Source of the DNA: Fibrobacterota bacterium
GTDB taxonomy: Bacteria > Fibrobacterota > Chitinivibrionia > Chitinivibrionales > Chitinispirillaceae
NCBI GenBank assembly: GCA_023412475.1
Contig: JAEYNR010000092.1
Span: 1-13,958 of the forward strand
Length of the DNA stretch: 13,958 bases
Direction of reading: 5' to 3'
A program made the position numbers and the translations under genes. Shown here in pieces: positions 6,304-13,958 of the stretch (position 1 is its first letter; each line of letters opens with the position of its first letter). The notes under the pieces are model-generated. The model was not told where the DNA came from. It saw only the letters and a program-made list of their open reading frames with translations, and did not search any database.

Positions 6304-7707
6304 ATGGACATATTTGGAATATTAGAAAACCCCGAGAATATTAAAATGAATGAACTGGGTCGGATAAATTTTGTTGCTCAATATTTTCCATTTTGCAGCA
6401 ATAAAAAAGATAAAGTATCACAGCAACAACTTATAGATCTTGACAACTATCTTTCAAGCTCGGATAAACTAATTCGGGAGTCATTGCTGTACATTCATAT
6501 TCCTTATTGCCTAACGATTTGTTCATTTTGCAGTTGCGATCGAATTCATTTGCCCCCTGGAAAAATGGAAGATACGTTAGATAGATATTTAAGCAAAATA
6601 TTTATGGAGATAGAATATTATTCACATAAAAAATTCATTCAAGATCTTACTATCAATCATATACATATTGGTGGCGGATCCCCCTCGCTTCTTTCGGAAT
6701 CACAAATAAAAATGTTATTCGCAAAAATTAAGAAGGCATTCAGAGTTTCCAGCAATGTTATGCTGAACTTTGAAGGTGAAGCCCGCACACTAATTAATGA
6801 AAGCAAGCTTAAAACATTAAAGGATTTAGGGATACCAAGAGTTAGTTTCGGCGTACAATCATTTGATAAAGAGGTGCGAAATCTTTGTAATTTGCGACCA
6901 ACAATGAAACAAATTACAAATCTGGTCGAAATGCTCAAAAAACTTGAAATGAATGTAAACATTGATCTGATGTACGGTCTTCCTGGTCAGGATATTAGTG
7001 TGTTAAAAAATGATCTCAAATTGGCAAAAGAAATGGGCGTTGATTCTCTGGATTTTTATAGAAACGTCACTTATAGTTCATTACCGATTCACAGAGATTT
7101 GAGACATTCACATCCTGAGATATTCGATGAAAAAAGAAAATTTGATATGTACTCTGAAGCGGTAGACAGATTAGAAGAATTTGGATATTCTGCAGTTACA
7201 GATGAAGTATTTTGCAGAGACTCCACAAAATATTGCTCTATCAAGCAGCTTCCATGCAAATCGGGAGATGAAAGAGCTAATATAATTGGAATTGGGTTTG
7301 GAAGCTTTTCCTGGATTGGTAAATACAATCTTCGAAATATGCATGATCCAAGATATTCCCACAATGTTAGTAATGGGTTTGGGCCTTATTTAAGAGCCCA
7401 TGAAATGTCACTTGATGATGAATATACCTACATGGGTATAAAAGGCTTAGGTTGTGGACTTATTGTATCTAAGGCTGATTCATATTTTCCTGGATTTTAT
7501 AAAAAATATTCAGTACTAATAAACTTTCTTATAGAAAAAGGATATGTTGTCGACAATGGAAAATCATTAGAGATGACCAAAAAGGGCCTCAAGCATCACT
7601 ATCTGATTCAATTGTCTTTTTTAAATGACGAAGAGCTTAATCGTTCGCAGCGCTTTACATTAGATAACGTATGGCGAGAAAGTCAACTGGAAGAGATTAT
7701 ATCATAA
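6304..7707 (+). CDS. HemN-like radical SAM protein
   Basis: A 467-residue radical SAM enzyme of the HemN / coproporphyrinogen dehydrogenase-like group. The cluster motif in YIHIPYCLTICSFCSC gives Cys69-x3-Cys73-x2-Cys76 with the extra Cys78 typical of HemN relatives. HIGGGSPS (121-128) is the SAM-binding GGGTP-type element, GVQSFD (183-188) the conserved strand, and YGLPGQ (224-229) another family signature. A C-terminal winged-helix-like region follows (about 370-467). This group includes the anaerobic coproporphyrinogen III dehydrogenase, haem-degrading enzymes and class C methyltransferases or cyclopropanases, which use two SAM molecules. Sequence reading alone cannot separate these. The position between an acyl-ACP reductase and a B12-type radical SAM gene favours a biosynthetic tailoring role over housekeeping haem synthesis (inference). 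The previous gene ends 59 bp upstream. Confidence 0.85.
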   Translation: MDIFGILENPENIKMNELGRINFVAQYFPFCSNKKDKVSQQQLIDLDNYLSSSDKLIRESLLYIHIPYCLTICSFCSCDRIHLPPGKMEDTLDRYLSKIFMEIEYYSHKKFIQDLTINHIHIGGGSPSLLSESQIKMLFAKIKKAFRVSSNVMLNFEGEARTLINESKLKTLKDLGIPRVSFGVQSFDKEVRNLCNLRPTMKQITNLVEMLKKLEMNVNIDLMYGLPGQDISVLKNDLKLAKEMGVDSLDFYRNVTYSSLPIHRDLRHSHPEIFDEKRKFDMYSEAVDRLEEFGYSAVTDEVFCRDSTKYCSIKQLPCKSGDERANIIGIGFGSFSWIGKYNLRNMHDPRYSHNVSNGFGPYLRAHEMSLDDEYTYMGIKGLGCGLIVSKADSYFPGFYKKYSVLINFLIEKGYVVDNGKSLEMTKKGLKHHYLIQLSFLNDEELNRSQRFTLDNVWRESQLEEIIS

Positions 7708-7793
7708 TTCAAAGACTTATTACTGGTTTTCATTCATATATTGCAATTATGTATTAAATAAAAATTGATCATAGATCAGGGGTTTCGGGAGTA

Positions 7794-7856
7794 ATGGTTA
7801 GACTTCCTCATAATATTAATGGAAAATTAAAAATTCAAGCAAGGATTAGCTTATGA
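7794..7856 (+). CDS. Possible 20-residue small ORF overlapping the next start codon
   Basis: An ATG at 7794 opens a 20-residue frame (MVRLPHNINGKLKIQARISL) whose TGA overlaps the ATG of the B12 radical SAM gene as ATGA (7853-7856). That overlap is the classic geometry for translational coupling. GGAG lies only two bases before its ATG; a better-spaced AGGGG-like run is further upstream. The peptide is basic and matches nothing I recognise. It may be chance, because the overlap could arise from the random 145-bp gap. Confidence 0.2.
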   Translation: MVRLPHNINGKLKIQARISL

Positions 7857-9187
7857 AAGTGTTATTGATTTATCCTGGAAAAGCTTTTATCTATTCTCAA
7901 AGCGAATATCTTGCAACTCGCGGTTATGCGAATTATACAACACCTTCTTTGGCATTACTGATAATAGGAAAAATGTGCTCTGAAAAATGGGATGTACAAT
8001 ATTTGGATGAGCGATTTGAAGAGATTGATTTTGAGAGTGATGCAGATATTATCGGATTAACCGCAATGACACCTCAAGCCGTACGTGCATACGAGATTGC
8101 CGATACATTCAGGAAAAAAGGAAAATATGTAGTAATGGGTGGTATACATGCTACGGTTATGCCAGATGAGGCAAAGCAGCATGTTGATAGCGTGTTCATA
8201 GGTGAAGCGGAGAGAACTTGGCCTCAATTCATGATCGATTATGGGAAATCACAAACGAAAGATATCTACCGGGCCCCGATACCTGGAATAATCGATTTAC
8301 AAACGGTATCTGTGTTACCATATTATGAATTGTTGGATAATAAATTTTGGAATACGACTTGGTGGCCGCTGCAAATTTCCAGAGGATGTCCGCATAACTG
8401 TAATTATTGCCTAACGCCAGTAAAGGATGGAAACAGAATAAGACGGAAAACACAAGACCAAGTTATCAAAGAAATAGAATATATAAAGCAGATAAAACCA
8501 AACAGAACAAAAATTGGTTTTAGTGATGATAATATGTGCACAAATAAGGGGATCACAAAAAGTCTACTTAGAGAAATTCTTGCAAGAAAAATAGAATTTA
8601 CCTGGGCTACACAAACAGACATTAGCATCGGAGAAGATGTAGAGCTATTGGCATTAATGAGAGAGACTGGTTGTACTACTGCAATCGTAGGCTTGGAAAG
8701 CCTTGTTTCTGAGAGTCTGTCTAGCTTTGATCCAAAATATCAATGGAAAAGAAAAATGTTAGACAAATATTCAGTGTTAATAGATAAAATACAATCATAC
8801 GGAATTAAAGTATCTGCAGCCTTGATTGTAGGTTTTGATAGTGATGATTCAAGTGTATTTGATAGAATCGCTGATTTCTACATTTCGCACAACATTATAA
8901 TGCCACAAGTAGCAATCTTGACGCCTTATCCAGGAACTGGTATAAGAGAGATGATGATAAATAGTGATAAGATTTTACGAGATATACCATGGAGTTACTA
9001 TGGGGGCTTTGATGTTGTTTATAAACCTAATAAAATGAATGCATCTGAAATAGTTCTGGGCGTGGAACATATATATAAAAGAGTGCTGTCACCTGATCAG
9101 ATTATCAATAGATTAAAATATTTTAAAACCAAAATTGGAAGATCTACAAAATCGAAAACTACAGGTCAGTTATCGACCGTTGAATAA
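7853..9187 (+). CDS. B12-binding-domain radical SAM protein (BchE/HpnP-type class)
   Basis: A 444-residue protein with an N-terminal cobalamin-binding-like Rossmann domain (about 1-135: KVLLIYPG, DIIGLTAMTPQAVRAYEIAD, MGGIHATVMPDEA) and a radical SAM barrel. Its [4Fe-4S] ligands are Cys179-x3-Cys183-x2-Cys186 in ISRGCPHNCNYC. The B12 domain lacks the DxHxxG histidine ligand motif, as is common for this class. Family members methylate unreactive carbons (hopanoid methylases such as HpnP), form rings (BchE) or make other C-C or C-O changes. Close relatives commonly act on lipids, tetrapyrroles or natural products. AAGGA at 7841-7845 is a well-spaced ribosome binding site for the ATG. The 145-bp gap before it may contain a coupled small ORF. 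Together with the HemN-like gene, it gives the cluster two different radical SAM chemistries. The substrate cannot be inferred. Confidence 0.88.
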   Translation: MKVLLIYPGKAFIYSQSEYLATRGYANYTTPSLALLIIGKMCSEKWDVQYLDERFEEIDFESDADIIGLTAMTPQAVRAYEIADTFRKKGKYVVMGGIHATVMPDEAKQHVDSVFIGEAERTWPQFMIDYGKSQTKDIYRAPIPGIIDLQTVSVLPYYELLDNKFWNTTWWPLQISRGCPHNCNYCLTPVKDGNRIRRKTQDQVIKEIEYIKQIKPNRTKIGFSDDNMCTNKGITKSLLREILARKIEFTWATQTDISIGEDVELLALMRETGCTTAIVGLESLVSESLSSFDPKYQWKRKMLDKYSVLIDKIQSYGIKVSAALIVGFDSDDSSVFDRIADFYISHNIIMPQVAILTPYPGTGIREMMINSDKILRDIPWSYYGGFDVVYKPNKMNASEIVLGVEHIYKRVLSPDQIINRLKYFKTKIGRSTKSKTTGQLSTVE

Positions 9188-9436
9188 AAAGATAAAAAGG
9201 TTGATTTAGTATCTTAATATATAAGTATATTGTTTACCGCTTATTTCGTTTATTATGCCTTAAAAAATGAGACAATAAGAAATTAAAATTACATTAAGGT
9301 TTTCTTTGATAAATTTGGAAACTATCAGAAATCCAGATAGATATTATCGACTTGAAATCAGCCATTTTTTAGTAGGTAATTTATGAAATATAATAGTTCA
9401 GTAAATACATTAATAAGAGCTGCTTAAAAATTGAAT
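9188..9436 (+). other. 249-bp gap separating biosynthetic genes from the export module
   Basis: The longest gap in the window, and very AT-rich. It contains TTGTTT (9230-9235) and TATTAT (9251-9256), a possible but poorly spaced promoter pair (15 bp). A 14-codon frame at 9383-9427 (MKYNSSVNTLIRAA) has no recognisable identity. No strong terminator is visible after the radical SAM gene. A separate promoter for the outer-membrane/ABC genes is plausible but unproven. Confidence 0.3.
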
Positions 9437-10729
9437 ATGAAAATAATAATTTATTTGTTTTTGATTGCATTTTGTACCTGTTTATCGGGAATGGAGAATA
9501 CCGAAAATCCCTTTGATCAAAATTTTCAAGGCAATGTAAAAATAAGTAACTGGTATTTTCCTAGAAAACACAAATCAGAAGCTCAACCCAAAAATGTATT
9601 TTCACTTTTTTTACGAGGTGATTACAATGCTTCAATTGGTAATTTAAATGGAAGATTAAATGCTTATTTGAATTTTGATCCGAAAAATGTTGATCGACGA
9701 AGATACAGAATCGATGATGCTTATATTAGCTGGTATAATGACTTTTTTGAAACAAAGATTGGATATCAACAAGTTTCTTGGAAAGTAGTGGAAGGAATAA
9801 GCCAAGCAGATCTAATAAATCAAATTGACTATGAACTTGATTTGTTTTCACCAATGAAGCTAAGCGAATTTTGTGTGCAAGGAAGATTTTTTATTGGAAG
9901 TCATATTATTGAGCTTTACTACATGCCATCTTTCAAACAAGCTCTTTTTCCTCAAAAAGGTAACAGATATGATTTGTTCGCAGGAAAATATCCTGAAACC
10001 AATGTAAATAATAAAGATATCGAGTTTGATGGATACAAATATTTTGGTTTAATCAAATCAAAAATGAAATTTGGCTATCTCCAAGGAGCATTACGTTACC
10101 GACTCGTTTTAGGCAACTATGATATTTCACTATTTTATTTTGAAGGATATCGAAGGTTTCCAATATTAGTTCCAAAACTGAATCAAGATTCTACTATAAA
10201 AATAGGTCAAAGATACTCACCAATAACCTCCGCAGGCTTTGCGTTTCAAGGGAATTGCTTTAATAGCTCTATACGAGGAGAATTTGTTTTTAATCGATTT
10301 CGAAAAAATATTTATAGTCCATCGGGTAAAGCTGTTTCTCCATACATTAGTTATACAATCGGAATACAAAGAATTTTTTCTATTAGTGAAATAAGCAGTG
10401 GCGAAATAGGTGCTTTTTTTGAATTAATTGGAGATAGCGATTCTAAAAAAGATGTAACAAAGTTAGAAAGCATACGTTTATATCAAAACAACGTGTGTCT
10501 TGGTATGGAATTCATGTTTAATAATAGCACAGAAAGAGCAATCCGAGGAATGTCTATAACTGATTATTTTTCCGGTGATATAATTATTCAGTTTGCATAT
10601 CTTGAAAAGCTTTTTAATGCTTTGCAATGTAAAGTGTATTTTGATGGGTTTGCGATTCAGAAAAGCAAGATGTTTTCAACCCTTTCTAAATCACAAAAGA
10701 TCGGACTTGATCTTAATTATTTCTTCTGA
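9437..10729 (+). CDS. Outer-membrane β-barrel protein (porin-like, possibly DUF1302-related)
   Basis: A 430-residue protein with an N-terminal signal peptide (MKIIIYLFLIAFCTCLSG, cleavage near residue 18-20), then a region of alternating aromatic and polar strands, ending in LDLNYFF. The terminal phenylalanine is the usual β-signal of Gram-negative barrels. The segment TKIGYQQVSWKVVEGISQADLIN with a following Asp-containing DLFSPMKLSEF resembles the DUF1302 group (GRQ..WGE.....DVINPRDL), seen only by eye. I chose the ATG at 9437 over the in-frame TTG at 9431 because it begins the signal peptide directly; no strong ribosome binding site decides this. The ABC ATPase follows after 37 bp, so it probably serves as the outer-membrane end of an export or lipid-trafficking system, moving the cluster's product or displaying it (inference). 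Confidence 0.75.
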   Translation: MKIIIYLFLIAFCTCLSGMENTENPFDQNFQGNVKISNWYFPRKHKSEAQPKNVFSLFLRGDYNASIGNLNGRLNAYLNFDPKNVDRRRYRIDDAYISWYNDFFETKIGYQQVSWKVVEGISQADLINQIDYELDLFSPMKLSEFCVQGRFFIGSHIIELYYMPSFKQALFPQKGNRYDLFAGKYPETNVNNKDIEFDGYKYFGLIKSKMKFGYLQGALRYRLVLGNYDISLFYFEGYRRFPILVPKLNQDSTIKIGQRYSPITSAGFAFQGNCFNSSIRGEFVFNRFRKNIYSPSGKAVSPYISYTIGIQRIFSISEISSGEIGAFFELIGDSDSKKDVTKLESIRLYQNNVCLGMEFMFNNSTERAIRGMSITDYFSGDIIIQFAYLEKLFNALQCKVYFDGFAIQKSKMFSTLSKSQKIGLDLNYFF

Positions 10730-10766
10730 CTGGATATTATTCTGACTTTATGAGTGGAGAAATTGA

Positions 10767-11459
10767 ATGGAAACAGTATGCAAAATAAAAGAAAACTACA
10801 TTGATGTTTCGGAATTGAGTCACTTCTACTTAATGGGAGATCTAACCGTTAAAGTATTAAATGATATTACATTCCAAATAAAGGAAAGTGAATTCGTTTC
10901 AATTTTAGGGCCTTCCGGTTGTGGAAAGACAACACTATTGAACTTACTGGGAGGACTAGAAAGAATCAGTAAAGGGACTGTTGTTGTTGGTGGAAAAGAC
11001 ATCTCCTTACTAGGGAATAATGATCTTTGTAATTATCGAAGGCATACTGTTGGTTTTATTTTTCAGTTTTATAATTTATTCCCACATCTTACAGTTATAG
11101 AAAATGTAAAAGCAGGTATAGAAATTTTAGCATTGGATCGGAATGAAATATCTTCAAGAGCAAATGAGTATCTTGAGAAAGTAGGATTATCAAATAAAAA
11201 AAACCGTTTCCCATCCCAACTTTCTGGAGGTGAACAGCAAAGGGTAGCGATTGCCAGGGCACTCGCTAAGAAATCACGTTTGATCCTCGCAGATGAGCCA
11301 ACCGGAAACCTTGATCAGAGTACTGGGAAAGGAATCATTGATCTTTTTAAACAAATTCATAAGTCAACAGAAGCATCAATTGTTATGATTACGCATGACT
11401 GGACTGTTGCAGAAAATGCCGATCGAGTTATGAATCTTTTTGATGGAAAACTAGTTTAA
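10767..11459 (+). CDS. ABC transporter ATP-binding protein (MacB/LolD/YbbA type)
   Basis: A 230-residue ATPase of normal length for the MacB/LolD/YbbA branch. It has Walker A GPSGCGKTT (48-56), Q-loop Gln100 in GFIFQFYNLFPHLTV, signature LSGGEQQRVAIARAL (152-166), Walker B LILADEPTGNLD (172-183) and switch His210 in VMITHD. The phrases FQFYNLFPHLTVIENV and DEPTGNLD are typical of ATPases that drive mechanotransmission-type (type VII) transporters rather than substrate channels. Those systems extract lipids or lipoproteins, or work with periplasmic partners. GTGGAGA precedes the ATG at good spacing. Its permease is encoded 45 bp downstream. There is no periplasmic adaptor (MacA-like) gene in the window. 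Confidence 0.95.
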   Translation: METVCKIKENYIDVSELSHFYLMGDLTVKVLNDITFQIKESEFVSILGPSGCGKTTLLNLLGGLERISKGTVVVGGKDISLLGNNDLCNYRRHTVGFIFQFYNLFPHLTVIENVKAGIEILALDRNEISSRANEYLEKVGLSNKKNRFPSQLSGGEQQRVAIARALAKKSRLILADEPTGNLDQSTGKGIIDLFKQIHKSTEASIVMITHDWTVAENADRVMNLFDGKLV

Positions 11460-11504
11460 TAAAAATGCAGAGTACTAGGTATGCCTAAATCGAGGTAGTT
11501 TATA

Positions 11505-13841
11505 ATGAAACAAATATATGTAAAGAATTTGCGTGATTTTATCGCAAAGCCATGGCGTTTTGTCGGGCTTATTGCATCAATTTCACTTGGTATTGGAATA
11601 TTTGGCGCTTCGGAATTAGCACTTGACAGTTTAATTAAAATAACGGAATCAATTTATACAGATACTCAATTTGCTGATCTTGAGCTGGTATTTCTCCCCG
11701 AGGACAAGCAGAATATTCCAGATGTATCTGATATACCAGGAATAGAAGATATTGAGTATCGTTTGATACTGCCCGGAACTATTACAAAAAAAGATAAATC
11801 ATCTTTAACTGGAGTATTGGTTCTATCTGAAGAAGTTCCTAATCTAAATTCATTGAAAATCACCGATGGGAAAATGTACCAGAAGAATGGACGAGAAGTA
11901 GTAATTGAGCAGAGCCTTAATAAATTTAATCAATTTTCAAAATATGATTCAATACAAATTAAAATTGGAGAGAAGGTTATAAAGGAAAAAATATCGGGAA
12001 TAGCAATTAGCCCAGAATACTTGTGTATGTCTTCTAATCCAAATTTTGCAAATCCTGAAAAAGGGACACTTGGAGTTATTTTCGGGGATATATCTCATTA
12101 TAGTGAAGCTCTCGGTTTTACTTTAGTTAATAATATAATCGTAAAATACACGCCCAATGCAGATAAAGGTGAAACAAAAAGATTAATTCTAGATAAATTG
12201 ATATCATTAAGAATTGATAAGGTCTCTACAAAAACAAACCAGTTTAGCCATCAACAATTTACTTTCTATCATTCTTTACTGAAGGATTGTGCTGATTTTC
12301 TGGTTTCTGCACTTCTGCTTTTATCTGCTATAGTATTTTTATTAATATGTATGCGTTATTTTAAAGAGTTGCGAAAAGAAATTGGTGCCTTATTGGCAAT
12401 TGGATATTCTCCCGGTAGAATTATATTATCACAAATATCTACTGCTATTATTATTGGTTTTATTTGTGGAATTTCATCTTGTATCGTCGCTAGCATTACT
12501 TTGCCTGTCCTGACAAACGTAGTTACTGAATTTTTAGGATTACCAATTGTAAGAAATTATTTCGACTATTACACATTTGTTAAATGTATTTCTATTTCGA
12601 TATTGATTTCAATAATTACATTCTTTATTCCTTTAGCATCACAGCTCAGGCAGTCCCCAAATCAGATTATCAGGGAATCCTCATCAACAAAAATAAGATT
12701 TGCTCTTCTTATTTCAATAATATCAAAGAGAATACGTTTTAAGTCTACAGGTTTTACTATTGGACTTCGGAACCTATTACGAAAACCCGCAATGGCATGT
12801 TTTTCGATTTTAGTGATTTCATGCACTATCGGATTGTCCATCGGATATGCTCTTTCTTTGGATTCTTTATATAAAGGTATGAATGTTTCGTTAGAACAGG
12901 AACAATGGGATATATGTACTGATTTTATGTTTCCAGCATTTTCAGAAGATCTCGAACTTCTTAAGAAAAATCCGAGTATTGAAAAGATTAGTCCATATTT
13001 TAGGGGTACTGTGGAAGTTGGATATGGAAATGATTTCGTAGATTCAAGAATATTAGGATTTATTCCAGCCGATTCAATGAGAAAAACTCATCTTTTCAAA
13101 GGGCGCTTATTTGAACCCGAAAGAAATGAATGTGTTTTAAGCCGAGATATTGCACGATCGTTGAAAGTTTCTTTAGAAGATATGGTTGCAATAAAATACC
13201 AAGATAAAATAGATTCTCTAAAAGTCGTAGGTATTACAGCTGATAACAACCCACAACAGATCCTTACCGATTTAGATAAAGCTCGTTTTATAAATGGATT
13301 TGAATCTAGATCAAGCGGAGCATATTTAAATTTTAAAAATAATAAGGAAGGGGTTGTTAAGGATTTAAATATAATTGCAAAAATAACTACATTTAATCAT
13401 TTAAAAAGCGTAATGAAAAAAAATTTGGATGATTTTATGGTAGTAATTTATATAATATGGATTTATAGTTTGATAATGGTAATTGTATTCCTGATTATGT
13501 TTGTTAACTTATCAATTGAAGAGAGAAAGTCTGAATATGCAATGTTACTTTCTCTTGGATATTCTAACAAATCCATCTCAAAAATCATTTTTTCAGAAAT
13601 ATTTACTCAGGTAGTTTTATCAGTTTTTGTGAGTATCCCAATGGGAATTGCCATTGCCAGTTATATTAATCATAGATTAACAGACTTGTTTATTCAATGT
13701 TTTTTTGAATATAGATTACGAGACTTTTTATTTCCAATAGGAGCCGCAATGATTTCAGTTATAATTTCTGGTGTTCTTAGTACTATGAACATATTAAGAA
13801 TGAATGTTGTATCTATTTTGCGAGCTCGTGATATTAATTAG
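11505..13841 (+). CDS. ABC transporter permease with two FtsX domains (YbbP-like)
   Basis: A 778-residue membrane protein with eight predicted helices in two repeats. The first repeat has helices at about 19-39, 262-284, 308-333 and 360-380, with a periplasmic domain at 40-260. The second has helices at about 428-450, 645-668, 695-720 and 742-762, with a periplasmic domain at 451-640. Each FtsX module has the cytoplasmic coupling helix: KELRKEIGALLAIGYSPGRI (287-306) and EERKSEYAMLLSLGYSNKSI (672-691). Size and layout resemble YbbP and other fused type VII permeases, where one chain may replace two half-permeases. The start ATG has GAGGT about nine bases upstream. The stop codon TAG (13839-13841) lies inside the inner edge of the right inverted repeat, so the gene is complete but sits exactly at the repeat boundary. 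Lipid or lipoprotein movement across the periplasm is likely; the cargo is unknown. Confidence 0.92.
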   Translation: MKQIYVKNLRDFIAKPWRFVGLIASISLGIGIFGASELALDSLIKITESIYTDTQFADLELVFLPEDKQNIPDVSDIPGIEDIEYRLILPGTITKKDKSSLTGVLVLSEEVPNLNSLKITDGKMYQKNGREVVIEQSLNKFNQFSKYDSIQIKIGEKVIKEKISGIAISPEYLCMSSNPNFANPEKGTLGVIFGDISHYSEALGFTLVNNIIVKYTPNADKGETKRLILDKLISLRIDKVSTKTNQFSHQQFTFYHSLLKDCADFLVSALLLLSAIVFLLICMRYFKELRKEIGALLAIGYSPGRIILSQISTAIIIGFICGISSCIVASITLPVLTNVVTEFLGLPIVRNYFDYYTFVKCISISILISIITFFIPLASQLRQSPNQIIRESSSTKIRFALLISIISKRIRFKSTGFTIGLRNLLRKPAMACFSILVISCTIGLSIGYALSLDSLYKGMNVSLEQEQWDICTDFMFPAFSEDLELLKKNPSIEKISPYFRGTVEVGYGNDFVDSRILGFIPADSMRKTHLFKGRLFEPERNECVLSRDIARSLKVSLEDMVAIKYQDKIDSLKVVGITADNNPQQILTDLDKARFINGFESRSSGAYLNFKNNKEGVVKDLNIIAKITTFNHLKSVMKKNLDDFMVVIYIIWIYSLIMVIVFLIMFVNLSIEERKSEYAMLLSLGYSNKSISKIIFSEIFTQVVLSVFVSIPMGIAIASYINHRLTDLFIQCFFEYRLRDFLFPIGAAMISVIISGVLSTMNILRMNVVSILRARDIN

Positions 13842-13958
13842 TTTCTGTTCAAAATATGCCGGTTTTTAAAAAACATGTTTACATGAAATATAAATCTTAC
13901 CACACACTAGTTTAAATACCGCTTATGTGCCATGTTCTCGACAAAAAAACGGGCTGAA
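13838..13958. repeat. Right copy of the perfect 121-bp terminal inverted repeat
   Basis: The exact reverse complement of bases 4-124. It begins within the permease stop codon (TTAG at 13838-13841) and runs to the last base of the window. Unlike the left copy, it follows a gene that ends naturally, so this copy looks like the original downstream flank of the permease gene (inference). No terminator with a clear stem plus T-run is obvious beyond the short palindromes shared with the left copy. Confidence 0.95.

Noticed and set aside
9383..9427. 14-codon frame upstream of the outer-membrane protein gene
   Set aside because: Too short, with only a weak AGGT ahead of it and no recognisable features; kept only as a note in the gap entry.
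4..13958. Intact transposon or integrative element with 121-bp terminal inverted repeats
   Set aside because: There is no transposase, integrase or target-site duplication to see, and the left repeat truncates a gene inside the supposed element. A rearrangement or artefact explains it at least as well.
1..13958. CRISPR array, tRNA or rRNA genes
   Set aside because: No regularly spaced direct repeats, tRNA cloverleaf signature (GTTCRANNC with paired arms) or rRNA-like segments were seen in reading the gaps.

Overview
The window is AT-rich, with all ten convincing genes on the + strand in mostly tight succession. It is not assignable to a named species. A β-barrel protein with a signal peptide and a C-terminal aromatic residue, next to a MacB/YbbAP-type ABC transporter, indicates a Gram-negative (diderm) bacterium. 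Two radical SAM enzymes, an iron-sulfur flavoprotein and a nitrogenase-like protein pair suggest an anaerobe (inference).

Layout. Bases 4-124 and 13838-13958 are a perfect 121-bp inverted repeat bracketing everything else. Inside the left copy lies the 3' part of a CrtI/carotenoid-isomerase-like FAD oxidoreductase gene whose first part is missing. Then come an acyl carrier protein (843-1094), a 228-bp gap holding a strong ~98-bp imperfect palindrome, an iron-sulfur flavoprotein with an added C-terminal Cys cluster (1323-2186), two nitrogenase-component-1-like subunits (2220-3734 and 3752-5122), a cyanobacterial-type long-chain acyl-ACP reductase homologue (5147-6244), a HemN-like radical SAM protein (6304-7707) and a B12-binding-type radical SAM protein (7853-9187). 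The last third is an envelope/export module: outer-membrane β-barrel (9437-10729), ABC ATPase (10767-11459) and an eight-helix FtsX-type permease (11505-13841).

How they may work together (inference). The ACP carries an acyl chain, the CrtI-like enzyme may desaturate, isomerise or saturate it, and the acyl-ACP reductase may release it as an aldehyde. The nitrogenase-like D/K pair, fed by an unseen NifH-like reductase and perhaps by the flavoprotein, may perform a difficult reduction. The radical SAM enzymes may methylate or rearrange the product, and the ABC/β-barrel module may move it to the outer membrane. The D/K pair keeps all six P-cluster-type cysteines and the equivalent of the cofactor-binding Cys275 of NifD, but not the residues aligned with Gln191, His195 and His442. 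It is therefore not expected to be a nitrogenase. I know of no characterised pathway that joins a nitrogenase-like D/K pair to an acyl-ACP reductase and an ACP, so this cluster is the main item of interest. A tetrapyrrole or cofactor pathway is the main alternative, because HemN-, BchE- and BchN/BchB-like families all have tetrapyrrole members.
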